A stretch of DNA of 64,000 nt from Rhyacichthys aspro. Taxonomy: Eukaryota > Chordata > Actinopteri > Gobiiformes > Rhyacichthyidae. Position 1 is the stretch's first letter. Every line of letters starts with the position of its first letter. The translations under genes were made by a program, and so were the position numbers. The notes below the pieces were generated by a model. That model made no database searches, had not been told where the DNA came from, and was given only the letters and a program-made list of their open reading frames with translations. Shown here in pieces: positions 43,801-54,800 of this stretch. The stretch is from NCBI GenBank assembly GCA_036850595.1, contig CM072161.1:8143905-8207904 (forward strand). Direction: 5' to 3'.

Positions 43801-44073
43801 GACGATTTGCCAGATCAGGCCTCCCTCCACAATGAGATGAAGCTGTGGAAGGAGAAATGGCTTGATCCCTTGGCAGGCTATCTCCCGACTACTGTGCTTG
43901 ATGCCCTCAAGACATCCCAGATCAGAAGTTTTAGTAACATTGAAACTCTCCTGAGACTGCAGGTCATCCTGCCGTTTTCAAGAAGGGAGAGCAACTTCAG
44001 GCAGGGAAAAAGAAGCTTACAGGAATTTATACAGCAGGAGAAAAAATCCCTAAGTGAGCTACATCCTCTGTAA
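34834..44073 (+). CDS. Giant THAP protein with four tandem THAP12-type hAT-like bodies
   Basis: Eleven coding exons: 34834-34925, 35773-35893, 36065-36172, 36250-36286, 36388-38165, 38258-38288, 38581-40346, 40428-40476, 40561-42350, 42429-42465 and 42572-44073. Every junction has GT-AG ends and matching phase, giving 7,311 nt, or 2,436 aa. Residues 1 to about 90 are one THAP C2CH finger (MTDCCAAANC, FSFPLDAERCKQWLKNC, LCAKHFEPAMI, AIPTIF). Four copies of the THAP12 body follow, starting near residues 120, 722, 1327 and 1937. Each repeats a CRGxx block, an F/M-x-FI...LKN or QKN block, a YKE/YRE/FRE block, an E-x3-W-x3-W block and an LLR block. Introns between copies are 78-292 bp. Only the first copy is preceded by a THAP domain and a plausible start codon. 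The last copy is cut about 90 codons shorter than the others. AATAAA is at 44109 and 44660. The single transcript is inferred; fusion in cDNA needs proof. Confidence 0.8.
36250..38165 (+). repeat. THAP12-body cassette 1 (exons 4-5 of the giant gene)
   Basis: Linker exon 36250-36286 (37 bp) plus long exon 36388-38165 (1,778 bp). Landmarks: KWGLRMEHCRGISYLVKG, FNFIITLVVLKN, LFRETLSRPILQYL, LRWLSLVPSYM, ELGCWEVKW and FYPNVQNLLRVLGTVP. It differs from the other copies in having SILLQEV where gene THAP12 has SLLTDEL, and CRGIS instead of CRGQA. In single-copy THAP12 the equivalent exon ends at a stop; here it ends at a splice donor after QLLQM. Confidence 0.85.
38258..40346 (+). repeat. THAP12-body cassette 2 (exons 6-7)
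   Basis: Linker exon 38258-38288 (31 bp, DDDTKEKLLP) plus long exon 38581-40346 (1,766 bp). Landmarks: SFFIDRVVKF, EWHLDLKNCRGQAYLGSG, FDFIIAMVVLKN, FYKDSLSVPLVDNLI, LNFLSLVPC, ELCCWRVTW and NVLLRIMSVLP. The linker exon enters in phase 0 and leaves in phase 1; the long exon does the reverse. Confidence 0.85.
40428..42350 (+). repeat. THAP12-body cassette 3 (exons 8-9)
   Basis: Linker exon 40428-40476 (49 bp, EKESKSFSRNPEINMD) plus long exon 40561-42350 (1,790 bp). Landmarks: SLITDKPVNI, DWGLNMSQCRGQAFMNLG, MDFIVSLVTLKN, YYRENLSVPLLKSLI, LSVLSLLPSC, EINAWSAVW and TLLLRLVAVLP. Phases match cassette 2. Confidence 0.85.
42429..44073 (+). repeat. THAP12-body cassette 4 (exons 10-11), terminal and shortened
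   Basis: Linker exon 42429-42465 (37 bp, the same size as exon 4 of both THAP genes) plus last exon 42572-44073 (1,502 bp with stop). Landmarks: TVITEQAVEM, KWGLNMEFCRGQAMLSTG, FEFILATVVQKN, FYKESVSMKVVEHSI, LRCLEIVPYAM, EMKLWKEKW and TLLRLQVILP. It has a shorter N-terminal part than the other copies and ends SLSELHPL without the last ~45 residues they have. Confidence 0.85.
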
Positions 44074-47000
44074 TAGTTGCAGGTCTTCCGTTGCAGTTAG
44101 CAGATTTCAATAAATGTGTATGAGATGTCATCAACACCATTTTAGCAACAATTATATCCTCAACAGAACTTTGGGGTTCTAAACTGTGTACATTATCTTT
44201 AATATTTCATTTTGTGGTTATTCTAAGAGCGAATTCCTATCCTATGTTTTGTTTTGTATTCTGTAGTTTGTACTGTTGGTACTGTCCTATGGGACCAATG
44301 TCATGGGGAAAAACAGTGCTCCACTGACGGTTATCAACGCTTCTGTGCCTTGATGCAGATACTCACCCCTTTTATCATTACACAATGTTAAAAATGTCCC
44401 ATTGGCATTTGAAACTAATTTTTATTTTTATCATTACCAAAAATGAACTGACTTTAGTAAACTCACTGTCATGGATTACTATAATTATAAAATGCACTGT
44501 TAACACCTCTGGCACAAATAGAAATGGTTAGTCCTATCATGTCATCTGATGGTTTATCATGTTTCCCTGTCTATTTGCAGGAATGAATTTGCTGTAAACG
44601 TATCTTTAAAAGAATGTTTCCTAAATAGGAAAAACTTCATATATATTTGTCAAAAAATTAATAAAATGCACAAAAAGATACATGGCCTCAAGTTATGTGA
44701 TTTCTTTGAGTTATGTCTCTGAGTTAACACAAGGTGGTGCACTTTGGCTACATTTAGCCAGAGAAGACTCCAGCATTGCAGCTTTAAAGAGGAACAGCCG
44801 TGCTGTACCTCCATGTACTGTACACCACAAAAAAATCATTGTATTATTGTTTTGGAAGTAAAACTAAAGACAGTCACATTCTTCAAATCATAATTCTGAG
44901 CCATATGAAGTTACGATAATCCTATATTTGAATTTGGAAATTCCATTTACTTTTGTAATTTTGTCATGATCAGGTCATGACAAAATTCAGTCGCTTGGAA
45001 ATGACAGGAATGTAAGTTAAAATGTTATTAAGGTCAATAACAACTGTTGTACTTCCAAATATCTGTCAAACATTTATCTAACAAATCCGTTGTCTTCATA
45101 GATGTTGTGTGCTGCTGCGTTGCTCAGTTTACAAGGCTCGGGTTTTGCTGTTAATGAAAATGTATGTAACTTGCAAAACATTACTTTCTGGCTTCATTGT
45201 TGTAGTTGGGTTAATGTGTAATATTTAAGCACCAGTGTATACTGTATGTGGGACTGTCCTGTCAGTCATTTGCTATAAATTCCAATGATATTTAGCCAAG
45301 AAAAATTCCTTTACATATAAACAATAATGTATGTAGTTAATGAAAAGAAAATGTTTTATAGTAATGCTAACCTTAACCTACTGAATCTACTGATCTAAGA
45401 CCTCATCCCAGATTAAACAGATTTTATCCTGCTGTCATGTCCCACAGAAGTGAACTAAAGTGGACTAAATTTATTCAGTATTTACTGACAGTGAGCTGTC
45501 CTATCTTTGCTCTGATAACCTCTGTGAGCACTTAACGTGACACGTACTCTTCCTGTGAGTCGTAACAGCAGATGCCTTGCTGACAAAGCCTTGATTGTTG
45601 GAGTTCAGCTCATGGTGAAAGAAGCATCTCCACGTCCCCACTCAGCTACACCACTAACGGATTTGTCTTCGTCGTGGGCCGCAGCCGCACTGTAAGTAGG
45701 CCTTACTGTAGCCATATGCAGCACAGGAGCATACCAGCACCGTCCCATAAGCCCTTCTCTACAGTATTACACAAATACAGTAATGCTTCTCCAATCTGTC
45801 TTTTATTTATTTACACATTTGATCTCGGAGTTGGCCATTTTACAGTTTAAATCTCAGGTGTATCTTGTGTGTCTGAGTATTTAAGAACACATCCCCGGTC
45901 TCTAGGCAAAACAAGGTATTGCCATAATTGACCCATGCACCAGGTTTCCTGCTGGAAGTCAAGGTTGTGCACTGATGTAAGACCCGTGGCACTCTGTAAT
46001 CATGTCCATACACAGCAAGGATTTAACTATACTCTGGAGGGGAAGACAGAGGGCTTAAGTGGATTTTATTTCAAGGTTCTCTTTCAGGGAAAATTGGCAA
46101 CACAGGCCTGAATTCAGAACTTCCTAGTACTACAAGTGAAACGTTTGGTTTGAATTATTCACATTTCAACTGGTGGATTGTACTCTTTAAGGGACACTTA
46201 ATTTTTTCTTGCTAGTGTAAAGCTGATTTATTAGTTATTGAGTGATGCTTGAGAAACTGTCTTCGAGGAGTAATAGTGTTTAATTTATGTGAATTGTTTT
46301 TTATCACTTTGTATTTTTTTATTTTAAAGGCTTACATGCGCATTTATTGAAAAGCGCATTTTCGAGACATGTTTTAATACTGACACTGTTTGTATTTTTG
46401 CAGATGATGTCGCTAAGGCTTTCACTCTTAAAAGCAAGCTTTAATCATCTATCAGGATGCTCTGGTGCTCTCATGTCTCATCCAACCACAAAGAAAAAGA
46501 GAGAAATTCATAAAAAACAGATGTATGCGCACAGTTTATCTATTGTAAAGTCTGAGGGGTCGTGCCAAGGCCGGTTCCTGTCCCTTTGACTGTTCTATTT
46601 TCGATCTTGTGAAGTGTGGGCAAAATGAATCTGTAAATGAACGAAGTGACCCGCGCTCGGTTGAAGTCGTCACCCCACCCACGCGGTCCACCTCGCGCCC
46701 CTCGACCCTCAGCGCCTTTTGCTCCTCTTCAGAAAACACCTCTTTAGACGCAGAGATACGGTTTCATACGCCACGTGATAAAAGAGCTGTGCGAGACGCT
46801 GCTACCACCCTCGGCGTTGGAAAATGTCTCTCTTACAGGGATCATCTAGAAAAATAGAGTACACATATGTTATTGTTTCAGTATTTTCAAAGTAAAGCTT
46901 AGTGCAACAGAGAAAAACAATCCTCCAGCTGCTTAAGACAGTAAATAGCGCAATAGCTCCAAGATACACTGCAACAGATTTAGGTGGGTTATTAAAGCAT

Positions 47001-50000
47001 TAACTGGTTTGTTGTTGTAAATCTTTTTTTCCTCTATTTAGTTTAGCCCGGTGTCTGATGCAGTCAATGCTAGGTGTCAGACGTGTGATAAAATAGCTCA
47101 ATATAGCGTATGGTCTGTTTATGTTAAGGATGAATTCCCCTTTATAGTTGTTGGAACTTATTATTGTGTCGTTAAGGGACTCATTCACGTCAGATTTATG
47201 GCGCTCTGGTGATATGACAGGGCTCTAATGTGCTTCATTAGCTGTCTTACTGGAATCCACTCGACTCCGAGGCGGTTAACCTATAATGCAGATGACTTAG
47301 CTTCAAGCAGAACAAGGATTGTGTTTTTGGTAACGATCCTCCGACCACTGGGCAATAGACGTCACAACCGGTGCCAGAAAGCCCGTGATGGCCCGGGCTG
47401 TTGTGCAGTCTGAGTCATCTTCGGGGGGACCACATGACGTGTTCAAAAGTGCCACCCATCTGTCACTTGAAAAGGCTGTGTCCTCAAAGCACAAAAGAGA
47501 GACAGAGGTCATAAACAAATGGTATACAAAAGACCTGGTCCAGTCTCGTTTGGTGAGGCCTGGATTGGAGCGAGGGTTGTTGTTTCTGCGGACATCCCCA
47601 CTGAGAGCAATGGCAGCCTTCACAGGAGGGACTTCAGAGGGTGATGGGATTTTCACATGGCTGGGGTCAAGCTGTCACTGTCCCCCTCCAGGACTAAAGT
47701 GACCCAGCAGGAGCACCGTTTACAATACATAATGCTTTTGTTATTTGTCAATAACCATAGCCCGCAGATTAAATTTAATAAGAGGCAATACTAACCGTTA
47801 AGAGAAGGGCTGGCAGATTGTTCCCATCTGAAAATTCCCTTTTAACTTCCTCCTTTATTGTATTTATGACAGCTATTAATCATTGCTCTGTTTTGATTCG
47901 ATTTTATACGGTCAAATGAATCAAGACACTAATAGAGAACAGGCAGTGGAGGGTTATTGAGTAAAGCATGCACATACCTTTGTTGAGATTTGAACTTTTA
48001 TCAGGTTATCATGGTGGTTTACGTACTTCAATGGTTTTTATCTAAAAAATAATCAAACAAGACAAAAGATTACATTTAAATTAAATTCAAGCCACGGTAA
48101 ACAAAGCCTGTAAGCTTAAACATGAGTAAGGAATTAATTGTGCATTGCCGTTGTATTTAGTTTTGCATCTTGAGAGGGGCATGGGAGCATTTTCCAGGGG
48201 TATAATAGTAACTCTGCTGATCCTCCGGGGTGAAAGCTGAGTGTCCCTTCCTCCCCCTGGAGAGCCTTCAAATTCATGATTGGCTTGATCCTCTTGAGAT
48301 TCAAACAACAATGGCTAAACACTTCAGTCGCGGCAAACTTTCCTCTTTGACACTATCGCCCTAGAGCTGTGCTCCACCAGCAAAAATTCAACTGTGAAAA
48401 CATTTTTGCCACATATTTGTACAATACATTTCAGATGAAAAATGAAATTCAACATTTTGCTAAGGGCAAATAAAGAAGCTTGTAATTACACATGCTATTA
48501 GATTTATAGTATTCTATTGTTGTTCAAGGGATGTACTGTGTAGATTTATTGTTAGAAACTGATTACTGGATAAACTTTCGTCTCTGGCTCAAACCACAAA
48601 TGTAGTTTAGACAACTGACATGGTGAAGAAATAAAAGAAAAATATATATTTTGGACAGAGACATTTGTGAAGGTTTTAGTTAAACAGGGATCTGTTTTGC
48701 AACCGATTTTGTATCCGTTTCACCAGTATAATCCCTCTTTAGAACAACTGGATAGGGTTACAGTAAAAAGACAATGTAATGCAACTGTATCTTCCAAAAG
48801 CTGCTTTCGATCACGGACGTTAATAATAATAATTTATCATAAAGTGGATTCTCTTTGTGCTGCAGTATGACATGACTTATTCCTTTATGATAAACTCCAC
48901 TGGCTCACTCACCACTCTGTCATTCTCTCTCTTTGCTGTCCAAAAGGTGAGATGTGAAGACCAAAGGGCTGATGGTGTTGATCCTAGCTCAGGAATGGAG
49001 AGCCTGTGTGCAAAAAGTTCAGCTCAGACGGGCACCGTCCCGCTGGAAGCTCCTCGACTCCCACACATGCGCTGGCCGGTGCCCGTTCACAGTTGACTGT
49101 CATGTAAAACGCATTGAGTCTCTCCGGAATCAGGATCACGGCCCCTGTGCAAATCAGAAACACACATGAGAGACTATACATGTCGATGTAAAGGACAGAG
49201 CGGACCCTGTTTGGCAAACACATTCTGACACAGGATCTTGGCGTTTCTGGGCGAGCGGTTTGTTGTGGTCTGTAAATGTGTCTGCTCCAGAGACAGTTTG
49301 ACAACACCTGATCTGCTGTTCCCAGAGGAGCAGCCGGCAGCGCACCAAGCCAGCCATGTTAGCTATACCACCAGCAAGGTCAAGGTCTGGACAAATCCTC
49401 ACTATTGCTTTTGTCTGAGAGCTGAAGGTAGCTGTACATAACCTTCCCACAGATGGCTCCGCAACGTATCACTTACAGCACGGGTAATATTTAGGAGATC
49501 AACTAGTGCAGGAAACTTCACTAAAAACACATGACGATTCCATACATGTGTCTGTGAGGCTGTGCATTTACTCCAATATCACAAGGAAAAAATTAGTTCT
49601 CAAAACTGGTTCAAAAGCTCTTCCTGATTTAAAATGTGTTAAAGGTTTTTCCTGAATTATGATTTATACAGTTTTATCATAGTTAAAAATATTATCTAAA
49701 TTAAACTGAAAATGTAAAAAGATTAGAAAAGGATGCTTTTGTTAAATTTGTTAAAACAGTATTCAAATTAAAAAACTCAAATATCACTTAATAGAGTTCA
49801 ACAATAAATGGTTATTTATATTAAATAACCATGTACAAACAAAGTACTTCCTAGATAAATACTGTATAATACTGTATTTATATCATCCACTTTCAAAAAA
49901 AATATGTGAATGGAGTTTTATTTTTACTAAAATATTTAGTGTATCTAGATTTTATACACTTAATCTGGGTTGTGCCAACTACATCAGATTATTTTTGCGT

Positions 50001-51895
50001 TTAAGTCAATTTCATAAAAATTACGAAGTGCAAATATTATTCAAATCTCTTTTTAAAATGGATAAATCTTGTTTTATGGGAACTTGATCTAAACATCAGA
50101 GAAGCACTAAAAATACTCTAAACATAAGGTCCTTGTGTATGGCTGCTGTAGTCTCTCTAAATCACTGGAGGCTACACGTGGAAAAATGAAGGGGCTATTC
50201 CTGCGCGTTTGGAGCCGCGTCTTTCTTATGCTAATACTGCTCTGACATCAGCAGTGAGATCAAAGCGGCACAGGGCTACTTTAGCGCTCACTCACCCCCA
50301 CAGAGGCTCACTCTCTCTGGTCTACTCCAGCCTCCCTCCCTGACGCTCAGTCCCAGTCTGCTCTCATACGCACCATGCGTACCTGTGCGGAGATACTCTA
50401 CCTCCCCATGCTGGATTTTACTCACGCGTCTGGTTGATACCGAAACAGACTACACCCCGAAAGGATACTCTGCTCACGTTACATTGTTCTTCTGAGCATT
50501 TATTCCACTGTGAAAGACGCCGGAAAGGTGAGGGGCAAACTTTTGGTGCAGTTGGTGAGTGTTGTGTTTCTTGACGCACAAAGGAGACGGTCAATGTGAA
50601 GGGAGAGGCTAGAGGACAAAGCTGCTGGGTTCAAAGCCACTGCAACAAGGATTTTACCAAATGTAGAAATCTTTGCCAAGATTAGATATTAGTTTACAGA
50701 TTTAAAAAAGTCATTTTAAACTTTGGAACTGTCTTTCTCTTTAGTGAGATTTGTTTTTAAACATTTTAGAACAAAAGTGTAAAAGATTATGATACATAGA
50801 TATGTGTCAATAATCCCTTTTTAAAGCCTAGTGAGTGTCCATTGTGAGCCCGGGTCAGATAATCCTGACATCGGCTGGTGTTTAGTCCGAGGCTACCAGT
50901 TCTTATCTTTAAGAGAAACGGGAGCTGCTATTTAGGCCACTTCAGCCAGAAGTAAATTTAAACAATTAAGCCACTTGTGCCCCCACTTCTGCTTTACTTA
51001 AACAGCTGATGCCAAGAGGTAAACACAGTAAAAGGCTATAAAACCTTCAAGAAACACTGTCGTTAATAAATGTCCAGCTTATTATTTTATTATTTTGGCT
51101 CGGATTCAGTGGCGTGTTCAGCGGGATTCCTGGACGACAGTAGTTGAGTATCAGTCAGCTCATTAAAATAATTCATATGAGAGATTTGACACCGTTTGAA
51201 TGCGTCTCGGCCAATCAGCAGAGAGCTGAGACCTCGCTCCATTATCAGCTACCTGTGCGCCTTAACGCGCTCACTTTAAGATCTCTTCAGAGAAAACCCT
51301 TATCGACAACAACAATCCCTATCAGATAATGGTTTGTGATGCACATTACAGCTTTAACTTGTGTCACTGAGCCGCTACTGTGAGTCTGTAGAGCAATCGT
51401 TACATTTCTTTATCGTTGGAGACAAATAAGAGTTTATTTGGTTAAACATGTTATGTATTGTATCAGTGTGAGCATCAACTAAAGCTGAACAGAATAAACA
51501 GTTACAGAACATGCAGCCTATTGTCATTTGCTATTTTAAATTACTATTCACATAATTTAGCATATAAAAATGGGCTACTATAAGACTAAAAAAAGAAATC
51601 TAGGTCTGGGCACATTTCTGTTTATTTGTGTTCATTTTATTCTGCGTGATTTCTGTCCAACTACAGTTTTAACGACAGAAATCTATTCCTTTTAAAAATC
51701 TTATGTGACTTGACATACAGTAACAACATACAAAAATTTGATCTTCTCACAGTTGTTACATCGGTTTCTTATTACTGTGTATTTTGTGCATTTCAGGGTT
51801 GTCTGTGCAATGATAAGAGACTAAATCAAAATCAACTCCTAGAAGCCAGCGATCCTTTGTCTCTGTCCAGTGTGAAGTGAAGCCACTTTCCAACC
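44074..51895. other. Intergenic region and wnt11 5' region
   Basis: About 7.8 kb with no coding gene recognised. The giant THAP gene 3'UTR reaches at least to the AATAAA at 44109, possibly to 44660. Open frames of 60-117 codons (for example at 46347, 47303 and 48984) show no family features or splice context. A probable wnt11 noncoding exon ends at 50527 (cggaaag|gtgagg), and the exon carrying the start codon probably begins at 51797 (tttcag|ggttg). Regulatory DNA for wnt11 likely lies around 50150-50500, which is GC-richer. Confidence 0.5.
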
Positions 51896-54800
51896 ATGAG
51901 GAGCAGCTCTCATGTTCTACGTTTTGTTGTGTTCACTGCCCTGCTGCTGTCTCAGGTCTGCTCTGGCATCAAATGGCTGTAAGTATTGTCTTGTATTGCC
52001 AGGCCTTTACCGTCTTTACAGCATTTTGTGTTCAAACGTTGTCCTGAGAGCTGACGTCAGTGAGATACATGATATTGTGTGAGTATTTGCTGTGTGTTGC
52101 TGTGTTTTATGTAGTGGTGTGTTCATGGCAGCTTTGAAAAGGGCCCCCAGCTTTCCTCTAGTTGATCAAGGAAAGATTGTGTTCACTTTGAAAGGAAGAG
52201 AGCATTGTGCTGTAATGAATGGATACCTTTATGTTTTCTAACATCTGCTTTGGCTGAAAAAGACATGGTGCATATTTTATCATTTCCCAAGTGTTGCATA
52301 TGGAGCCTTATCAAAATAACAGAATAGGATATAAATAAGACAGACACCTGGAGCAGAAAGTGGCAGTAGTTTTAGCGTTTACAGACTGTAGCTCAGTCCA
52401 AAATGTAGGAGAGTAAAGCGCTGAAACAAACATCGAAACACATGTTAGTCATACAGTTTCACTGTGGACATAAGCCATCATTTTCACAAACATTTTGGGA
52501 AGTACAAAAAATTCCAAGGTTATTCATATTTTCCGAACCTGTTTCAGTTCATTGTGTTGGAACGGTTGTTTCAAAACCGTTTGTGGTTTATGCCTATTTT
52601 TAATTCCTGTAGTTTTTGTACAATGGCTGACAACATTGCGCACTGGCCAAAATACCAGAAACATAAAAAATGATGTGAATAATTTCAAGTGAAATAGTCA
52701 CAGTGGGAAGACTGAAGCAGGTTTGCCTCTGGGAGCTGGGATGGCATGTGCTAAATCGAATTGCAAGCTCCTACAGTGTTGATAATGCACAGCAGTGCAA
52801 TGTAAAACAGATGCGGCTGTAAACACCTGCGAGTGCTGGATTACGACGAGCCCAGCGGAGTCACAGCTTATCATGGGGCACAGAGTGGTGGCCCCACAGC
52901 CCCTAATGCAAAACAGGCCGAGGTGCAGGCGGCGCTGTGTGCTTCTCACGAACGTGCAGCAGAGAACAAGAAAGTAAAGATCAGATCCAAAATGGGTTGC
53001 CTGTTGTTTCTCCATTAATTAAATGGGTGACCTTTCTAATAAGAAATAAAGACGACGATTCATGTCAAACTGTGCCTGTGAGGGTCAAATCTTTTTGTAA
53101 GGGTTAAACACATACTGCTAGGGACACATTTATCTGTGGTTTTCCTATTTTTTGGCAAATATTGTAACTTTTTCTGTGATTTAACAGAAGAAAATCCTTC
53201 TGCCAAAAAGGTGTCACTTTTACTTTATGAATATAAAGTTTTGTTCCTTTAGGGATTTTCACTATCATAAAATATATTTGTGCTCTGTGTTGCATGCCAG
53301 AACATTTCCCTGCCTGAAACATTATCTGTATCGATATTTTAGTAGGTTAGAAGCTTTTATACAAAATAGGAAATTGCTAACATTCAATTGCAACACTCAT
53401 ACCATTTATTCACTTCTACGGTGTTCATTATTTTACAGCTCTATATAATCTATACAATGTACAATTAAAACCCAAAGCTCTAATTTAGTTTTATTTCTTT
53501 CTCATTGTAGAGCGCTATCACATGCTCCTACATCTCTGCACATCAACCAGACTCAACACTGTAAACTGCTGCCTGGCCTGGTGTCCTCTCAAGCTCAGCT
53601 GTGCCGCAGCAACTTGGAGCTCATGCAAACCATTATCCAAGCTGCCCGAGAGGTCAAGAAAACCTGTCAGAAGACGTTTGCCGATATGCGGTGGAACTGC
53701 TCATCTATTGAAATCCCTGCTGACACGCCCAAGTATCGGCCAGACCTTGACCGAGGTATGGTCAGAAAAAGCAATAACAGTGTCATGTCTGTGGTTTCCA
53801 CAGAGACAGACCATTTTTTAGTCCACAAGATTCTATATTCAGTGCTATGTTTGACATTCAATAAATATGTAAAACCAAGGTCATAAGGCACTTCAGCCTT
53901 CACAATTCAGTTTAAAATTCATATCTGATTTGGCAGTTGGCAGTGTTTTATGACGTCTTGGCTCACACAGAACATTACATTTGTGTATGTTAACATGACA
54001 GCTGTCCAAAGAACAAAACCATGTTCTTTTCATAGATTATTAGAACTGAAATGTTGCATCAGATTTATATTTTACACACCAGTGAAAATACAACTGTGTG
54101 GCCTGTTGCAGGGCTTTGTAGAAGAGCCACTGAAGAGTGCCACCTTCCACAGCATGTGTACATTAACTACCATTTAACAGTGGGGCCGCTGCATTATCTG
54201 GCACTGTCTGTTGTGGGGCGCTTGAGTCTGACTTAGTCCATTCTTTGTCCAAAGAACCTTGAAACTAGACTAAGACGTGGGTAGAGGAGTTATGTAGAGC
54301 CATTTACCAAATGAACAGTCTGCTCTGAACAGGAAATGGCTCATCTCTGTCCAGGAATGGCTTTGATCTAACCAACCCACGGTCAGACATGATTTGGTCT
54401 TTATGCTCTAGCCTTTAACATATGTGCTTTCAGTGTACATACGTCACTTTTAATTATATCAGAAGTCAGTCTGCATTATGGCATGATCAGAGATGGACTG
54501 TATTTAATACATACATTTTCTGCAAAAGTCAGCTGCCCTAACATATTACGTAAGCTGTGGGGTTGACATACAAGAAGCCCACTAGGGAGTTTCTATCACT
54601 CTGTATTTTTAATTATATTTAGAGCAACTGTTGTTGTTGCTGTTTGTAAAATGGCACTTTGTTTTTACGTCTGTTTTATCAGGAACAAGAGAGGCTGCTT
54701 TTGTGTATGCCCTGTCTGCTGCCACCATAAGCCATACTATAGCGCGAGCGTGCACTTCGGGAGATCTGCGTCTGTGCTCGTGTGGTCCTATACCTGCAGA

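Noticed and set aside
38258..44073. Copies 2-4 of the THAP12 body as separate genes or processed pseudogenes
   Set aside because: They keep a linker exon plus intron (not processed), have no THAP exons or start codons, are spaced by introns of about 80-290 bp, and join upstream exons in phase.
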